From Elmis aenea (taxonomy: Eukaryota; Arthropoda; Insecta; Coleoptera; Elmidae), in NCBI GenBank assembly GCA_947652605.1, contig OX393580.1:19674159-19738158 (forward strand): a stretch of 64,000 bases of DNA, written 5' to 3'. The position numbers and the translations under genes are program-made. Position 1 is the first letter of the stretch, and the number at the start of each line of letters is the position of its first letter. Of the stretch, positions 10,525 to 23,993 are shown piece by piece. The notes beneath the pieces are model-generated. The model was not told the DNA's origin and ran no database searches. It saw only the letters and a program-made list of their open reading frames with translations.

Positions 10525-13072
10525 AGACACGTGCGCTGAAGCACTCGCTGCTAGTCACTCTTCATTCTTCATTTAACAGTTGGAAACTTTATTTAAACGT
10601 ACTTAATCAACCAAATCTGAAACTGTTTAAGGTGTATACAATTTTTTGTGACACCAACAAATCATTAAGTAGGTACATTAAATGATAATTAAATATCTTA
10701 AATAATAAGTATTTTTTACGAGTGCTGATACTTTTTACAACGAAAATCAACTGTAAAATTATAAATTATTGTATTCCTTCAGTTAATACACCAATTTTTG
10801 CCTTTGGAATAGATTTCTGTAATTCGCGTTGTTTTTAACTGTGTATGTTTAATTGAAGTTCATTCATCTTAAATGGTAAATCCACATTAAAATTAACTTG
10901 ATTTATTTACAAAAACAATTTCTTCTTGAAGAATATCAAGACTCATTTCAAGTTTCTTGTGTCTTCAGCTGTTGATTTCTTGTTAAGCCTAGATGTTTTT
11001 TGAGTTGAAATTTTCCTTATAAGTTACTCCTATAAGTTAGTGTATATTTTTATTTAAAATGTATCAATTAAATAGTTCACCCATGTTTACTCGACTTATT
11101 TTTCTGCTTTTCTTCAATTTCAAGTGTTAACCAGTTCTTTGCGCTGCTTTTTCGATGGAGTAAAAACGTCTTTTTACTAAAGAAGCACTGCGTAGCTGCG
11201 AAACTATTTTGTAGGTAAAATTGAAGAAATAGTAAAAGTTAAATAATCAAGTTAATTTTTTCTTTAAACTCAATTTACATTAAAGTTTTTAGATTTTTAT
11301 AATGCAGTATCATATGTACTAGAAATATGCAACGTATTAAATATGTAATTGTTTATACATTTGTTATTTTTAGCATAATTCGAAAAAAAACTGTTATACT
11401 TCCAAATTATTTTTTTAATATAACATAAGTATTTCTTACTGTATCATCAGTACTACAATTATTTTGAAAAGACTTAAAAAACAGTAAACCGAAACCAGCT
11501 AATGCTTTAATTGTTTGCATGATATATAAAGTATTAGTGTACTTTACGTAACAAACGATTAAATATTTTTTTAAAGCGTTAAATTAGTTTTCTCTGCAAC
11601 CGAAACACAATCAGACTAAGTACAGTATAAAATTTAATTTTTAAAGGTGTAATACAGTGCCTTGACAAATATTATGTCTTATTTATTATATTTAGGCATT
11701 TCCTATTTATATTACAGATTACACCGTTTTATTTTAAATTTCTAAAGCCACAACTCAGCTTAATTTGGAACAATACATTTTAAAAGTTTGTTTTTACAAG
11801 TTTTTACTCGGTGCTTTAACAAAAATTGTTTATTTTTTTATATGTAGGCATTTTCATCGTCGCTTCCAAGTCCTTGACAAACTGTCAAATATACCGAGGT
11901 ACAGACAAAACCCTTGAAATATTCCTTACCACGTTCCTGGCGGGTAGGAAATACACATTGGAACTACGCGGGTAGTTGTAATATACACCCCCAATAGTTC
12001 CAGTCGACACCCTTAATAGTTCCAGTGTCTTCTAGGCGTCGTGTTGACAGTCGGTGAAACGATTAGTATTTAGTTTATTTTATGTTGGTATGCAATTGAC
12101 TTAGCAGCACTGCGTTTGTACATACCACAAACTTCAGTTATTATTGTGTGTGACGTTTAGAATATTGCAAAGAATTTTATACCTTAAGTATAAATCTTTA
12201 ATTAAATGTTACGTTTAAATAGAACAAGGTAATTGTTAACAGTTTTATTACTTGCAAACTGACTTTAGTTTTGTGTTCTAGCTATTTCAATTATTTTAAA
12301 TTTAACATCCTTTAACATGCACATCCTTATTTATCATAATTAATCTGCATTGCACGTTTTGATTTGATAGTGATTTATTTTATTGAATGGTCGACTCGCT
12401 TATCATGCATATCACACACTTTAACCTTTACATGTTAAAAATTTGATTGATGCTCGTAACAAATTTAGTAACGTTTACGAAGTCCAGTTTGAATGATCTA
12501 ATATTTGTTACAGGTCACAGCATTAAATTATTTAAAAAAGTTCTTGAAGATAATAAAACGTTTTGTGATGTATGTGTCATGCGGCCTCACAATTAATCGT
12601 ATTCAAGATGAAATTATTCATACAACACCTTCAAAAAATGGCAAACGTATCAGTGTCGCTTAAATTTGAAAGAAAACATAATAAATGGAGAACTATTAGC
12701 TGCACAGCAAGATAATAATTATTAAGACGTTGCTAAACTAGTGTTTTAAAAAAAGTTATTAAATTTAAACAACACATTCCGCAATATTCGTTTAAAAGCT
12801 TTCGTGCCATATTTTAAAATAGATATCAGTTGCAATTTTTTATTTTTGTATTACCTTCGATATAATTATTTTAAAAGTGTATGTATACAATTTAAATAAT
12901 AATAACTAAGTACCTTTTAATAACGCTGTTACTATTTATAGATATTATCTTTTTAAAATCATCATCACATTATTTATACCATATCATTCGTTTAAAATAA
13001 TAAATATAAACCAAAGTCAATATTAAATGAGTAGTGATAAATAATATATTCTGACTACGGTTATTATTAAAA
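10525..13072. other. Upstream region of sulfateless, no coding exon seen
   Basis: AT-rich, apart from a less AT-rich patch at about 11860-12060 that contains two copies of aatagttccagt and resembles a promoter or leader region. No coding exon is visible on either strand. It is probably 5' flank or leader introns of the sulfateless gene. Confidence 0.4.
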
Positions 13073-16000
13073 ATGAGTGATGCGTTGCAACCATTGTTGT
13101 TGCAAAAAGAACAATATGATGAGAGTTTTGGGAGAGGCTTCTCCAGGCAGTGTAAAAAGAAACTGGCGCAAAGTGCAATCAAACAGCCGTGCTGGAACTT
13201 GCGATCTCGGAACTTAAAGAAGTGTGTTGTGCTCATAATAATCTTCTGTGGTGTCTCAATTTTTTGCCTCTCGTATTATATTTTCAACACGCCCCTGACG
13301 AGGTTCGTACAAGCTTTTTTTTGTATCTTTTTCATTTATAAAATATTTTTTAATTTCAAAACATGATATTTATGTTGTTTGTTAATTTAAAAGATTATTT
13401 GTGTAATTTAAGTTTTGGCAAATTATAATATGTTGTTTTATGGTTTTACTTTTACAAAAAGACTTGAACATCATTACATAAGGTATATTTTTATGATTAA
13501 AGTTCTTATAAAGCAGGTCTCTTTTCAGAAAGCAACTTAAATTTAATCTTAAACATTTTCTTATCACGATATTTGTTATGTATTTAATACGACTTTTAAA
13601 CTGGTTTTTTTATTTTATTCCTTGAGTAAAATTCAATTTTGTATTCGTTCTATTTGTTAATTTACATAAAGATTTAGTCACTTCTAAGAATTCACGTTAG
13701 ATAAAGATAACAAAATGCAGTTTCCTGTTAATTATTTATTTTTGTAGAGATACTATTAAAATAAACTAATAAGTTGTACAAAATGTAGCAACAAAGATTA
13801 CTTAACATTTTACATGTAAATTATTAACATTTAAAATTCTGGTCGATATGCAAAGAAAATATAAATGCATTGTAATCAATTTGAAATAATAAACAGATTT
13901 GCTATGCTAAAACGATTTACCTGTAAAACTGGTTGTTTTAGTTGCTATTTATGTTAAACATGTTTGTGTGTTTAATAAAAATTAGGTAACAATTGTAAAT
14001 GTGCATTATTATGCTATTTTAAATGTTAAGTTGTTTTCTGTGAGAATGCAACTTTATTTTGATCATTAAACAAATAAAATGGGGCTTTACTGTACGACTG
14101 TATTATTGATGTCATTTTCAGTTTAATGCATCGAAATACAAGACCAGAGCCCAACATTCGATGTAGCGTCTTAAATGGCCCCCGACTTCCTCAAAATCAT
14201 GATCACAAATCGGAAGCTAGGCTTCGAAGTGATCCCAAGGTGCTCGTATTCGTAGAGACTATGTATTCGAAATTAGGTAAAGAAATTGCGGAACTTCTAG
14301 TTTACACGAGAATTAAGTAAGTGCGGCCTTTACGTTACCGACTAAATGTTAAACTAATTTTGCTGTTTTATGCAGATATAAAGTTGAAGTTTCCGGTAAA
14401 AGTTTGCCGGTGCTGACGAATCTAGACAAGGGTCGATACGGTGTTATTGTGTTTGAAAATTTTAGTAGATATTTACAAATGGATAACTGGAATAGGGAAC
14501 TGTTAGATAAATATTGTAGGGAGTATATGGTGGGAATGATCGGGTTTATCAATCCCAGTGAAGAGACTTTGGTAGGGGCCCAGTTGAAAGGATTTCCTCT
14601 TTTTATACACACCAATTTGAAGCTTAGGGTATGTACTATCTTTTTTTTGCATAAATCTGTTGCATTATTACCAGGACAAAAATTCGTATTCGGAGTCTGT
14701 TTGCAGTTTGAATTTTGCAATTTTAATTTGTACTGTGCCTGCAGTGAATTTTTAGAATAAAAATTAATTTTTGTTCTGTATTTGCAGACAATTATACTTT
14801 GAAATGTGTAGTTTACAAATTTTTTCAATTTTGTGTTTAGCTAAATAACGCTGTTGTCATTTTTAAAGTTTTTTAATTTTTTGGAGTTCATTACCGATAC
14901 TTACAAAATTTTAATCAGCTCATAGTACAATCGGTCCATTTTTTAATGTTGCTTCGAGAAAGTAAAATATTAAATTTGTAAATGGCTTTTGGAATAAAGG
15001 TTTTGTATAACAAATTTGTGTTTTTGTGTTGTTTAGGATGCAGCGTTAAATGCAGCCTCCCAAATTTTGAGACTTACCCGACCTGGAGAAACTGCTTGGG
15101 GCACATTACCGGGCGAAGATTGGACTATTTTTCAAGCAAATCACAGCACGTACGAGTCGTTGGAATGGGCACATCGTGATGATGGCTATCAGCATACTGC
15201 AGGTAAAATTTGAGCTCATTTTTTAATTACCAAACTTTGATTATTAATTATTTTGAATATAATTTTCCCTTAACAGCTGCAGGTGCTCTAAGACTGTTAT
15301 TGAACCGTACTTCATTTTTGCTTTCTTTTGCAGGTTCAGTAAAAACCCCATTACCCACCATAGTACAAGACCACGGCTTATACGACAACATCCAGAGGGT
15401 CATATTCGGATCCGGCTTAAAATTCTGGCTCCATCGGCTTTTATTCCTCGACTCTCTGAGCTACTTAAGCCACGGACAACTGAGTCTTTCACTGGATCGT
15501 TTATTCCTGGTCGATATAGATGATATCTTCGTGGGTGAAATTGGAACACGACTGAAACCCGACGACGTCCGAGCAATGCTGGAAGCGCAGAAAAAAATTC
15601 AGGCTATGGTTGCCGGGTTCAAGTTCAACCTGGGGTTTTCCGGAAAGTACTTCCATCATGGCAATAGAGAAGAAGACAAGGGTGATGATTTGATATTGAA
15701 GAACATCGACAAGTTCATGTGGTTCACGCACATGTGGAACCATCAGCAGCCGCACTTGTACGATAATTTGACTCTTCTGGCAGAAGACATGACTTTAAAT
15801 AAAAATTTCGCTAAAGAAAAAGGTAATTTACCATTTGCAAGAAATTTTCCGTGTGTTATGTAATTATTTTTCCAGGCATTCCCGTCGATTCCGGTTATTC
15901 CGTGTCACCACATCATTCTGGTGTATATCCTGTTCATGATCTTCTATACACGGCGTGGAAGAAAGTGTGGAACATAAGGGTAACATCGACTGAAGAATAT

Positions 16001-19000
16001 CCTCATTTAAGACCAGCCAGGTAAGTTATACAACATCATTTAATTTTAATTCTGATTTGTTATGAACAGATTTTATACTGTTTTTTAATTTTATAATTGT
16101 TTTAGGCTGCGTAGAGGCTTCATACATAGAAATATCATGGTCTTACCAAGGCAAACGTGTGGTTTATTCACTCACACCATGTTCATAGAACGATATCCGG
16201 GGGGTAGAGATAAACTAGACGAATCCATTCGTGGGGGTGAATTATTTCAAACTATAGTCAACAATCCGGTTAGTATTACAAACAGCTACATCTACCTTAT
16301 TAAAGGTGTCCCAATATCACTAAAGTTGCACTAAAAATGTTTCCATTTCAGATCAACATTTTCATGACCCATATGTCGAATTACGGAAACGATCGTTTAG
16401 CTTTGTACACATTCGAATCTGTTATAAAATTCCTGCAGTGCTGGACCAATATTAGATTGAAGAGCGCCCCTCCGCTTCAACTGGCCGAAACTTATTTTAA
16501 ATATTTCCCTGAAGAAGCGGATCCCGTTTGGGGGGTAAGTAATATAAACATTTTTAACACTTTCACTACTAAGCGTCACATATGTGTGACGGGACGTTTT
16601 CTGTGAGAGACGTCTGACACAAATTCGTGGCAGGGATATTTCCTAATTCAACTGCAATTTACGATACGTTAGGCTATATTTTTGAAGTTGTGTGTAGGGT
16701 GGTCTATATGAATGTGTGGCACATATTAGTAACGCATTGTCTAACAATGTGAGCACTAGATATGAGCTTATGTGAATAACTTCATTATATCAATGCTGGT
16801 ATGTATCTATTTAGAGTTCAATTTTTTATAGTTGTTTTGGTAAGAAGAAGCTGTACAAGCTGATAAGTTAATTTTATATTTACAAGACTTTTTAACGTAA
16901 ATAAATTATTTTCATTATATTTACCCTAAAATGAGTAGCACTAATAAGGTCCTTACCGAAAAACAGTTACTTGATACGTGGATATGTTATAGACCAGCGT
17001 CACAAATAAGTGACACTTAAAAAAATTCAAATTTAAGTTTTATTACCCTACAAATATGTTTTAAATATATTATATTTAACTAATATGTGTTTATGAATCA
17101 AACGTGATATGGTGCTTGAGGTCTTTCAGGATAAACTGAACTGTGGCACAGAAACCAAAACTCGTCTAAAGCGTTAATTACTGCACCACCTAAAAACATA
17201 CGTCTATTTCAACAACTGTTATAACCTATAATGCTATAATATAACGTTTTTAGAAAGATCTACATTTCAACCGCCATTCCCTCTTTAGCGATCTTGTTAA
17301 AAAAAGATTGCATGCAATTGTGTTAATTAAATTAATAAATTTTCAGAATCCTTGCGACGATCCCCGTCATCAAAAAATTTGGTCAAGAAACAAGTCCTGC
17401 GATTCTTTACCAAGATTCCTAGTCATAGGACCACAGAAAACGGGCACGACAGCCCTCTACACGTTTTTATCAATCCACCCAGCCATAGCGAGTAACCTCC
17501 CGAGTCCGGACACGTTCGAAGAAATCCAATTCTTCAACGCCAACAATTACTACAGGGGCCTCGACTGGTAACGTCACGTAACTTGACGTTGTGTTACATA
17601 ATTTAATTGGATTCGTGCTTCTAGGTACATGAACTTCTTCCCCGTGGACGCCAACTCGACGAACCGGTACTTGTTCGAAAAAAGCGCGACGTATTTTGAC
17701 GGCGATCTTGTGCCGAGACGAGTCCACGCGCTTCTACCGCACACGAAGCTTGTCACGATCTTAATATCGCCGGCGAGGCGTGCGTATTCGTGGTACCAGC
17801 ACACGAAATCGCACGGGGACGTGATCGCCAACAACTACAGCTTTCATCAGATTATCACGGCGAACGACACTGCCCCCAAACCGTTGCGCGACCTGCGGAA
17901 TCGGTGTCTTAATCCAGGGAAATTCGCGCAGCACTTGGAGAGGTGGTTGTCGTACTTTCCCCCGCAGCAGTTACACATCATCGACGGGGAAGTCCTCAAG
18001 TCCGATCCGATGGAGGTCATGAACGAGATGCAGAAGTTTTTGAAAATTACGCCGTTGTTTAACTACACGTCGCATTTAAAGTGAGTGGTTTTATACTTTT
18101 TCCTGTAGATATTCAGAATGGATCGAAAAAAAATTTTGTGTGGCCCCTCTCGGGGTTGATCAGATTTAAATCAATTGATTTAAATCAAGTGATTTTTTTT
18201 TTAAATTCATTGGTTTAAATCAAGTGATTTTTTTTAAATCATCAATTTAAATCACTGATTATATGAGTACAATATAATATTTATAATAAAACAAAATTTT
18301 ATTACTATTAGTAATTAAATACACGAAATGGTGAATAAACCATATCAATTTGCTCTTGTAAAGTAATATTCATGTGAAAAGGCAATCATTTAAAAAATAA
18401 ATGACGTTTTTGACGTTAGCGAAGTAAACAGTCAGTTTTTTCGATTTCCACGGCACTCTATTTGCTTCAATATCGATTTGAAGAAAAATGTCGAATATCT
18501 CGAAAAGTATGAGTTTTGGGTATAGGACACACTTAACAAAAAATAAAGCTCTCTTAAAGACGAATTCGATGACATAAAAAAATATAAGGGTTGAAAAAAT
18601 CGAGTTACAAGCTTTTGAAAATCATGGAAGTTGCCACCTACCTATTTATGAACACCCCTACCCCTGTATGTGTGATTCAAATTTTTTCATATCGAGCGAA
18701 CAGAGCAATGTTTTCTGCATGTCCATACCAAATTACAACTCTGTACTTCAAAATAACTTGAGAATTTTTTAAATAAAGACTTAAAATTTTGAAAATTAAT
18801 TTTTTTTTGATGCCGTTTAAAAACCTGTAGTATTTTATATTGATGCAAAGCTAAAATTAAGGCGGTCAAAAATATTAAATAAAAAATGGGGTGTTGTATT
18901 TGAAATATAAAGTTGCTATTAGTTTCAGAGAGGTGACTCACCCTGTATATTTGAAAATATTTTTATCGTGTTCGTAAGAAAAAACTGTATAAAATGGTGT

Positions 19001-19552
19001 TTGAATCAACTTTATATCTCAAGCCGTTTAGCCACAATCGACCGATCCCGCACTAATGACACCCTGTATATAATTAATTAAACATCACCATTTAGCACTG
19101 ATTTTTTCAAATTTTTTTATCATTATATTTAATTTTTCATTTTGACAAAAATTCACCACTGAATTAAATATATTGGTTATTAAATATATTAGCACAAAAC
19201 AGAAATAGCATGTGAATATGTCACAAAATTCGATTATATGGTACATTTGATTTAAATCAAATAAATCGATTTTTTTGATTTTTTTTTTTAAATCAAGATT
19301 TTTATCCACCCTGCGTGTTTCAGATATGACCCCAAAAAAGGATTTTATTGTCAGGTGATTAACGGTGATCACACAAAGTGTTTGGGTCGTAGCAAGGGAC
19401 GCCATTACCCCCCAATGGAAGAGCGGTCCTTAAAATTCCTTCAACGATATTATTTAAGTCATAACACGGCCCTCGTGAAGCTCCTAAAACGGATAGGGAT
19501 GAGAAATATACCACAATGGCTGAAGGACGACCTCACAGACACTCCCACATAG
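13073..19552 (+). CDS. sfl: Heparan sulfate N-deacetylase/N-sulfotransferase (sulfateless), 11 exons
   Basis: Exons: 13073-13302, 14122-14316, 14376-14628, 15037-15202, 15334-15822, 15876-16020, 16106-16268, 16352-16534, 17347-17567, 17625-18080, 19324-19552. They sum to 909 codons in one frame. This Golgi type II membrane enzyme removes acetyl from GlcNAc in nascent heparan sulfate and transfers sulfate from PAPS to the freed amine. A membrane anchor spans residues about 51-71 ([21 protein letters not shown] region). The deacetylase half includes the conserved stretch [15 protein letters not shown]. The sulfotransferase half has the PAPS-binding loop [10 protein letters not shown] around Lys639, the second PAPS segment near [14 protein letters not shown], and a C-terminal Cys pair. 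It is the only NDST-type gene in the window. A degenerate transposon fills intron 10 up to the last acceptor. Confidence 0.96.
16558..17016. mobile_element. Possible piggyBac-like remnant in sfl intron 8
   Basis: TTAA occurs at 16554-16557 and 17017-17020. The inner ends contain related inverted words (GCGTCAC near the left, and GTGACGC on the reverse complement of the right). A short frame starting [17 protein letters not shown] near 16931 could be a transposase N-terminus. The ends match poorly, so this is tentative. Confidence 0.35.
18151..19313. mobile_element. Degenerate DNA transposon filling sfl intron 10
   Basis: The left end CGGGGTTGATCAG and the right end, reverse-complemented, CAGGGTGGATAAA are followed inward by matching runs of atttaaatca and ttttttt. 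Internal words of the form caccctgtata (near 18941 and 19069) are terminal sequences of other TA-inserting elements, so it is composite. No target duplication is recognisable. Its right end stops 8 bp before the AG of the last sfl acceptor. Confidence 0.55.
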
Positions 19553-22090
19553 TGTTAAGAAGACGGTACATGTCTCGTTCGAAATGGGGCATGTGCTAAG
19601 GATTACAAAAGGTGTATGTAGTTGTACGAGAACGGGTTACGTTGAGGTGATAAATCGTGAGGCACAGCTTGTACATACCACATGTGTTTCATTATAGGAA
19701 AATTTTTGGGATTGTTGATAGTTATTAGAACGGCAGACCCTTAAACCGATTGATAAAAATGCACTAATATTTTCAAAAAGAGGTATGTATAGGTCTCAAA
19801 ATTAACCCGGTTTAATATTTTACGGAGCTGGAAATGGCTTCAAAAAATTTGGTTCCGTATCCAAGAACCAAATTCGACACTAAAATATTTGTATATAAAT
19901 GACATTGCAATAATTGGATACAATTTTTTTTGTAATAAGTTTATCTCAGGTACTTTTCAGAGCTTGGAATGAATCAAAACAATTATTTTATAGCGGAAAA
20001 ATACGATTGAACGAAACGTTCATTTATAAATTATATTTTACTAATGTTTTATCATTGCATGACAGTACATTGCGTACATTTTTTAGTATAGATTAATTTT
20101 ACTTCATTTTATTTTTCGATTGTGTTTGTCACGTGTTTTTATTTTATAACAGCGCAGCATGAGATCGAACTTTTTTTAAGGTAGTTTAAATTATTGATGT
20201 ACTTATTTTTGCCAGGCGGTGATTATTTGAATGACGTACCTGCAACACGACTTTAATTAATACGATAGCCTCTGCCTGCTTAATTTTAATTTGTGACGTA
20301 TAATTTTTATCGGCATGTAAAAATTGCAAAATTTATTTTTTAACTATTATTTGTTAACAAAGCTTCGGTTGCAATTCTTGGAAGTAATTTTTTTGCTCTA
20401 TATTGTGCACTGAATCGTGATTTAATCATTCATGGATGGTTCTGCTAGTTTCATATTAGTACATATTATTGAACGAATATTTTATTACCTTGTGCATATT
20501 GTATTTTTTACAAAATGTTATATATTTATTGAATTTAATGTTTCTAAAGGTTTAATTGACCAAAATTTTGTCTGTACAGCAGTTTTTCTTAACCCTTTTA
20601 CGTCTACAAAGCTTTCGTACTTTGTAAATGTTATTTATAGGTGCTAGACACAAAAAAACAAATCCCAGTAATTAAACTTTAAATCGGAAATAACTTATGA
20701 ACTTGCGTATTTATTAAACAATCTAATATAGCTGAATATTAATTGAATTTGTGGTTGAGAAATGTTGCTGTGAAAAAAGGAAAAGTATAGTATACTTAAT
20801 AAATGTTTATTTTCATTTGTTTTGTTTTTATTACACAGTTCATTTGTTTAATTTAGTAGAATGCGATTGGGTACCAAGCTTTTATGTGCATGATTTTGTT
20901 TATTAATTTATAACATTATTATTTTGACTTCCTCATTTTCAACAAAAAAAAACACCGATACCCTTCATCGGAAAAAATCACTGTTGACTCTTGTTTCTAA
21001 AATATTTGAGCAAACTATAAGTGGTGAATGTTTAAATATTTTTAAAAAACGGATTGCAGTTGCATAAATAAACTTTGGACACCGTCTTAAGTAACTTGAA
21101 TTTGAAAATATTGGTGCAGCAATTACGTCCAAAATATATAAGAGCTTAATAGTGAATGTTAGTTGTACAAAAATCTAAATTTACAATATTCCTACGTTAA
21201 GGATCTTTACAAGTTGCATATCTTTCTGACTGATCTTATTCGTAAAATATAGGTGTGATGTTTACTATTTAAAAAATTGCGTAATTTACAGTAGTTGCAG
21301 TCTACAGGGTGTACGTATTTTTTCATTCGTAGCTATTTAATTTCATGCTATTGTATTCCATAGAAATTTAAAGTGGTTCTACGAGGGCCTATCTTAAACA
21401 TACAGGGCATCAAATGTGGGCCTATAAACTTCACCATAATTTCCCCTTTTTTTTAAACTAGCATATTTAATTTAACCACTCTATGAAGACAGGTTGTTCA
21501 TTGTTTTTCCCTAAGGCTCTGGATGTATGTAGTAACATAGAATGAAGCACAAAGCCATGAACCGTTAGACAAGTATGTAACACAAGATGCGTAAATTTTT
21601 TTTATAGTCATAATGTAATTGTTAACTGTTTCGTTTTGTTGATCAAAATAAAAATCTCTATTAATTGGTTGTTAGTAATTACATTATGATATTTATAAAA
21701 TGTGTTTGTATTATATCAACAAAAAGCATCTAACAATTGTAGATTTTGAAATCGTAAAATATTGACAATAAAGAACGTTGATGTAAATTTGTAGCATTGG
21801 TGTTATTTGGCATAAAATACAAGTTACAAATTAAGAAAAATGTTTTAACTACAGTATCATAACAGGAAACGACATTTTGAAGTTTTACGACTGATTTATT
21901 TTTTTCATATTCAGCGATTTGAACTTCCAAATCACAGTAAATAAAATTTGATGGGTATAAATCGTTATAAAAATTTATAATTAATAATTACTTATAATTA
22001 AAATACTTCCACATATTAAATTAATAATAAATTAACATGTAATTAAAATACCAACTTGTACGACATTTACACTGCATGTTATTTAACAAA
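19553..22090. other. sfl 3' UTR and intergenic DNA
   Basis: AT-rich, with no supportable gene. AATAAA at 20799-20804 is a plausible sfl polyadenylation signal, giving a 3' UTR of about 1.25 kb. Near 21306 and 21400 there are isolated tacagggtg and tacagggca words, probably solo ends of DNA transposons. Confidence 0.45.
20799..20804 (+). terminator. Candidate polyadenylation signal of sfl
   Basis: AATAAA followed by a T-rich stretch (tgtttattttcatttgttttg). Earlier weaker signals cannot be excluded. Confidence 0.45.
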
Positions 22091-22628
22091 TTACCAATTG
22101 TCTAAGAAATCTAAGCCCGTTTTTGGCAAAGCCGTCGATATTGACGTTGTGTCAGTTGACGAATCATAATAAGTACATGAATCTGAACTCTCTTCCTTCT
22201 GAAATCAAGCGGAAACCATACTATACATTTTAAATTATATAATGATGTGTAAATACCTTAAATTTGTATAAAACTGGCATCTTTGGTACTTCTTTACGAC
22301 TACCGAATATAGTTAAATCTCTTTGACTAGCTGTGCGAAAACTGAATGGAGTCGAATGTTCGTCTCTGTACGAGTAGTTGTCATCCACAATGTGCTTTAT
22401 AATGTCGTCATTCCCATTTGGTGGTTCGTATGGTATCACACTATACTGAAGACAAGCTTCGGGTTTGATTATGCTTTCGTTTAGTATTTGATTTTGTTCA
22501 TCCTCTGTTAAAGTTAACCATAACTTATCGTACGCAGCTTTGGTTTCGTTCATGTCCGTATGTAATCTTGAAGCCATTGGATTTAATTTACTAAAATACT
22601 CATCTGCTACATCTTGAAGGGATTTCAT
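22091..22628 (-). CDS. C1orf198 (DUF4706) homologue, two exons
   Basis: Exons are 22628-22257 and 22198-22091, joined in phase 0, giving 159 aa. The N-terminal half has YFSKLNPMASRL and then the aspartate/glutamate-rich EDEQNQI stretch, the middle has RDEHSTPFSF, and the end is TGLDFLDNW. These correspond in order to the conserved blocks of vertebrate C1orf198, including its C-terminal nonapeptide. The insect protein is about half the vertebrate length because the low-complexity middle is missing. The start was placed at the internal Met at 22628 rather than the Met 18 codons upstream, because the upstream residues resemble no part of the family. The molecular function of the family is unknown. 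It is divergent from STEEP1. Confidence 0.85.
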
Positions 22629-22836
22629 CCTTTGAATAATTTTGTTTATAATAATAATAAATAAATTTGACCTCGACCCCACCCCACACCAACAGTGACA
22701 TTTGACAATGACAGTTCTGACAGTTGGCTATTTGGAAAATTTTTTTTCTTTAAATTGCAAGCGTGATACAGGTCAACATAACCCTTAAAGTTTGACGTTT
22801 TCAGCTCTTAATTAATAATTATAATTATCACATAAA
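22629..22836. promoter_or_regulatory. Bidirectional promoter between the C1orf198 homologue and STEEP1
   Basis: Only 208 bp separate the two start codons. The segment has no TATA box and contains repeated tgacattt / tgacagt words. A shared core promoter is inferred from the spacing. Confidence 0.6.
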
Positions 22837-23599
22837 ATGCCGAAAGTAGTTTCGCGGAGTATACCGTGTTCAGATACAAAGGACCAAGAAGAATATGGAG
22901 ACGAGAAACCATTACATATTTATTACTGTCTTTGTGGACAGATGACTTTAATCCTAGGTAATTGCAATTATAATTTCTGAATGAACAACTTTAATCGTAG
23001 TGTTTTATTGTAGATTGTGCCATTGAAAAGCTCCCTCTGAGAAAACGTGACGGTGCTCGTGTTCTAGACGCTGTAAATCACGCTCACAAAATAACGTACG
23101 ACACAGATGAAGCCGTGTACATCAAACGACCAGAAGGAATCGAACGACAACACCGCCTCAAATGTAAAAAATGTGGTTTATTACTGTACTACAAACATGA
23201 ACCTCAAAGTGCAGTCAGCTTTATCGTTCGAGGCTCCCTTATCAAATCATCGAACAAACGACCGATAACAGATATTTACAATCAAGTTGCTGTCGAAAAA
23301 CCAAAGAAAATCATGGTCACGAAACACACAAAAAATATGGGAAAATTCAGTTCGGTTACCGTTTCCACAATCGACGAGGAGGAAGACGAAATCGAAGCGG
23401 TAAGTAATGAAAATGCTCACAAGTTTCATAGATTTTTATGTTTGTTTTTGTGCAGCGAGAAGTTGCTGATAGCTATGCCAACAATGCGAGAATAATTGAG
23501 AAACAGCTGGAAAGGAAAGGAATGAATAAGCGGAAACAAGAATTTAAACAGTCACAGTTAGAACTAAAGAAAGTTCGGGGTACTCTTATCGATAAGTAA
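22837..23599 (+). CDS. STEEP1: STEEP1 (CXorf56) homologue, three exons
   Basis: Exons 22837-22957, 23014-23399 and 23456-23599 give 216 aa. The N-terminus [16 protein letters not shown], the YYCLCGQ block, the [10 protein letters not shown] zinc-like CxxC, the [19 protein letters not shown] block and the end GTLIDK match the vertebrate protein in order. Conserved CxC/CxxC pairs suggest a metal site, and the C-terminal part is a charged helix. In mammals STEEP1 binds STING and helps it leave the ER in COPII vesicles, and it also co-purifies with spliceosomes. Which role applies in insects is not known. It shares a promoter region with the C1orf198 homologue and converges with Atg9. Confidence 0.95.
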
Positions 23600-23685
23600 A
23601 ACTTGTAAATTATTTTTTAAATTCTGTATAAAACAAATTTTAAAGACAAAATGGTTGTATTATGTTTATTTTCTTATCAATGTCA

Positions 23686-23691
23686 AATAAA
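23686..23691 (+). terminator. Polyadenylation signal of STEEP1
   Basis: AATAAA 87 bp after the STEEP1 stop codon, the only good plus-strand signal before the convergent Atg9 gene. Confidence 0.65.
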
Positions 23692-23851
23692 AGTATAGTA
23701 ATATGCCGTTGTTTAATTCAATATTTAAAATTACTTTGCCCGTTTTAAATTCATTAGCTACTTCTTAGTTTTTCAACTCTCATTTTTTATTTCAACCTGT
23801 AACTTTCAATAATGATTCGTTGAACATAAATCACATTTTAACATAAAAATG

Positions 23852-23857
23852 TTTATT
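23852..23857 (-). terminator. Polyadenylation signal of Atg9
   Basis: The minus strand reads AATAAA about 137 bp after the Atg9 stop codon. The two convergent signals are about 160 bp apart, so the 3' ends need not overlap. Confidence 0.55.
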
Positions 23858-23993
23858 ACTTTGCATGTAATAAGACTATCATACAATGCTGAGTATATAC
23901 AATAGCTGACATTAAGAAAATGATGTATATATCTATAATAATTTATTAATTCATTTATACTAAAATTAAAGTGTTATTAATTCTTAGACTAGA

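Noticed and set aside
14349..14828. 159-codon minus-strand frame
   Set aside because: Mirror of sulfateless exon 3 and the start of its following intron; the plus strand has the conserved enzyme sequence and splice sites.
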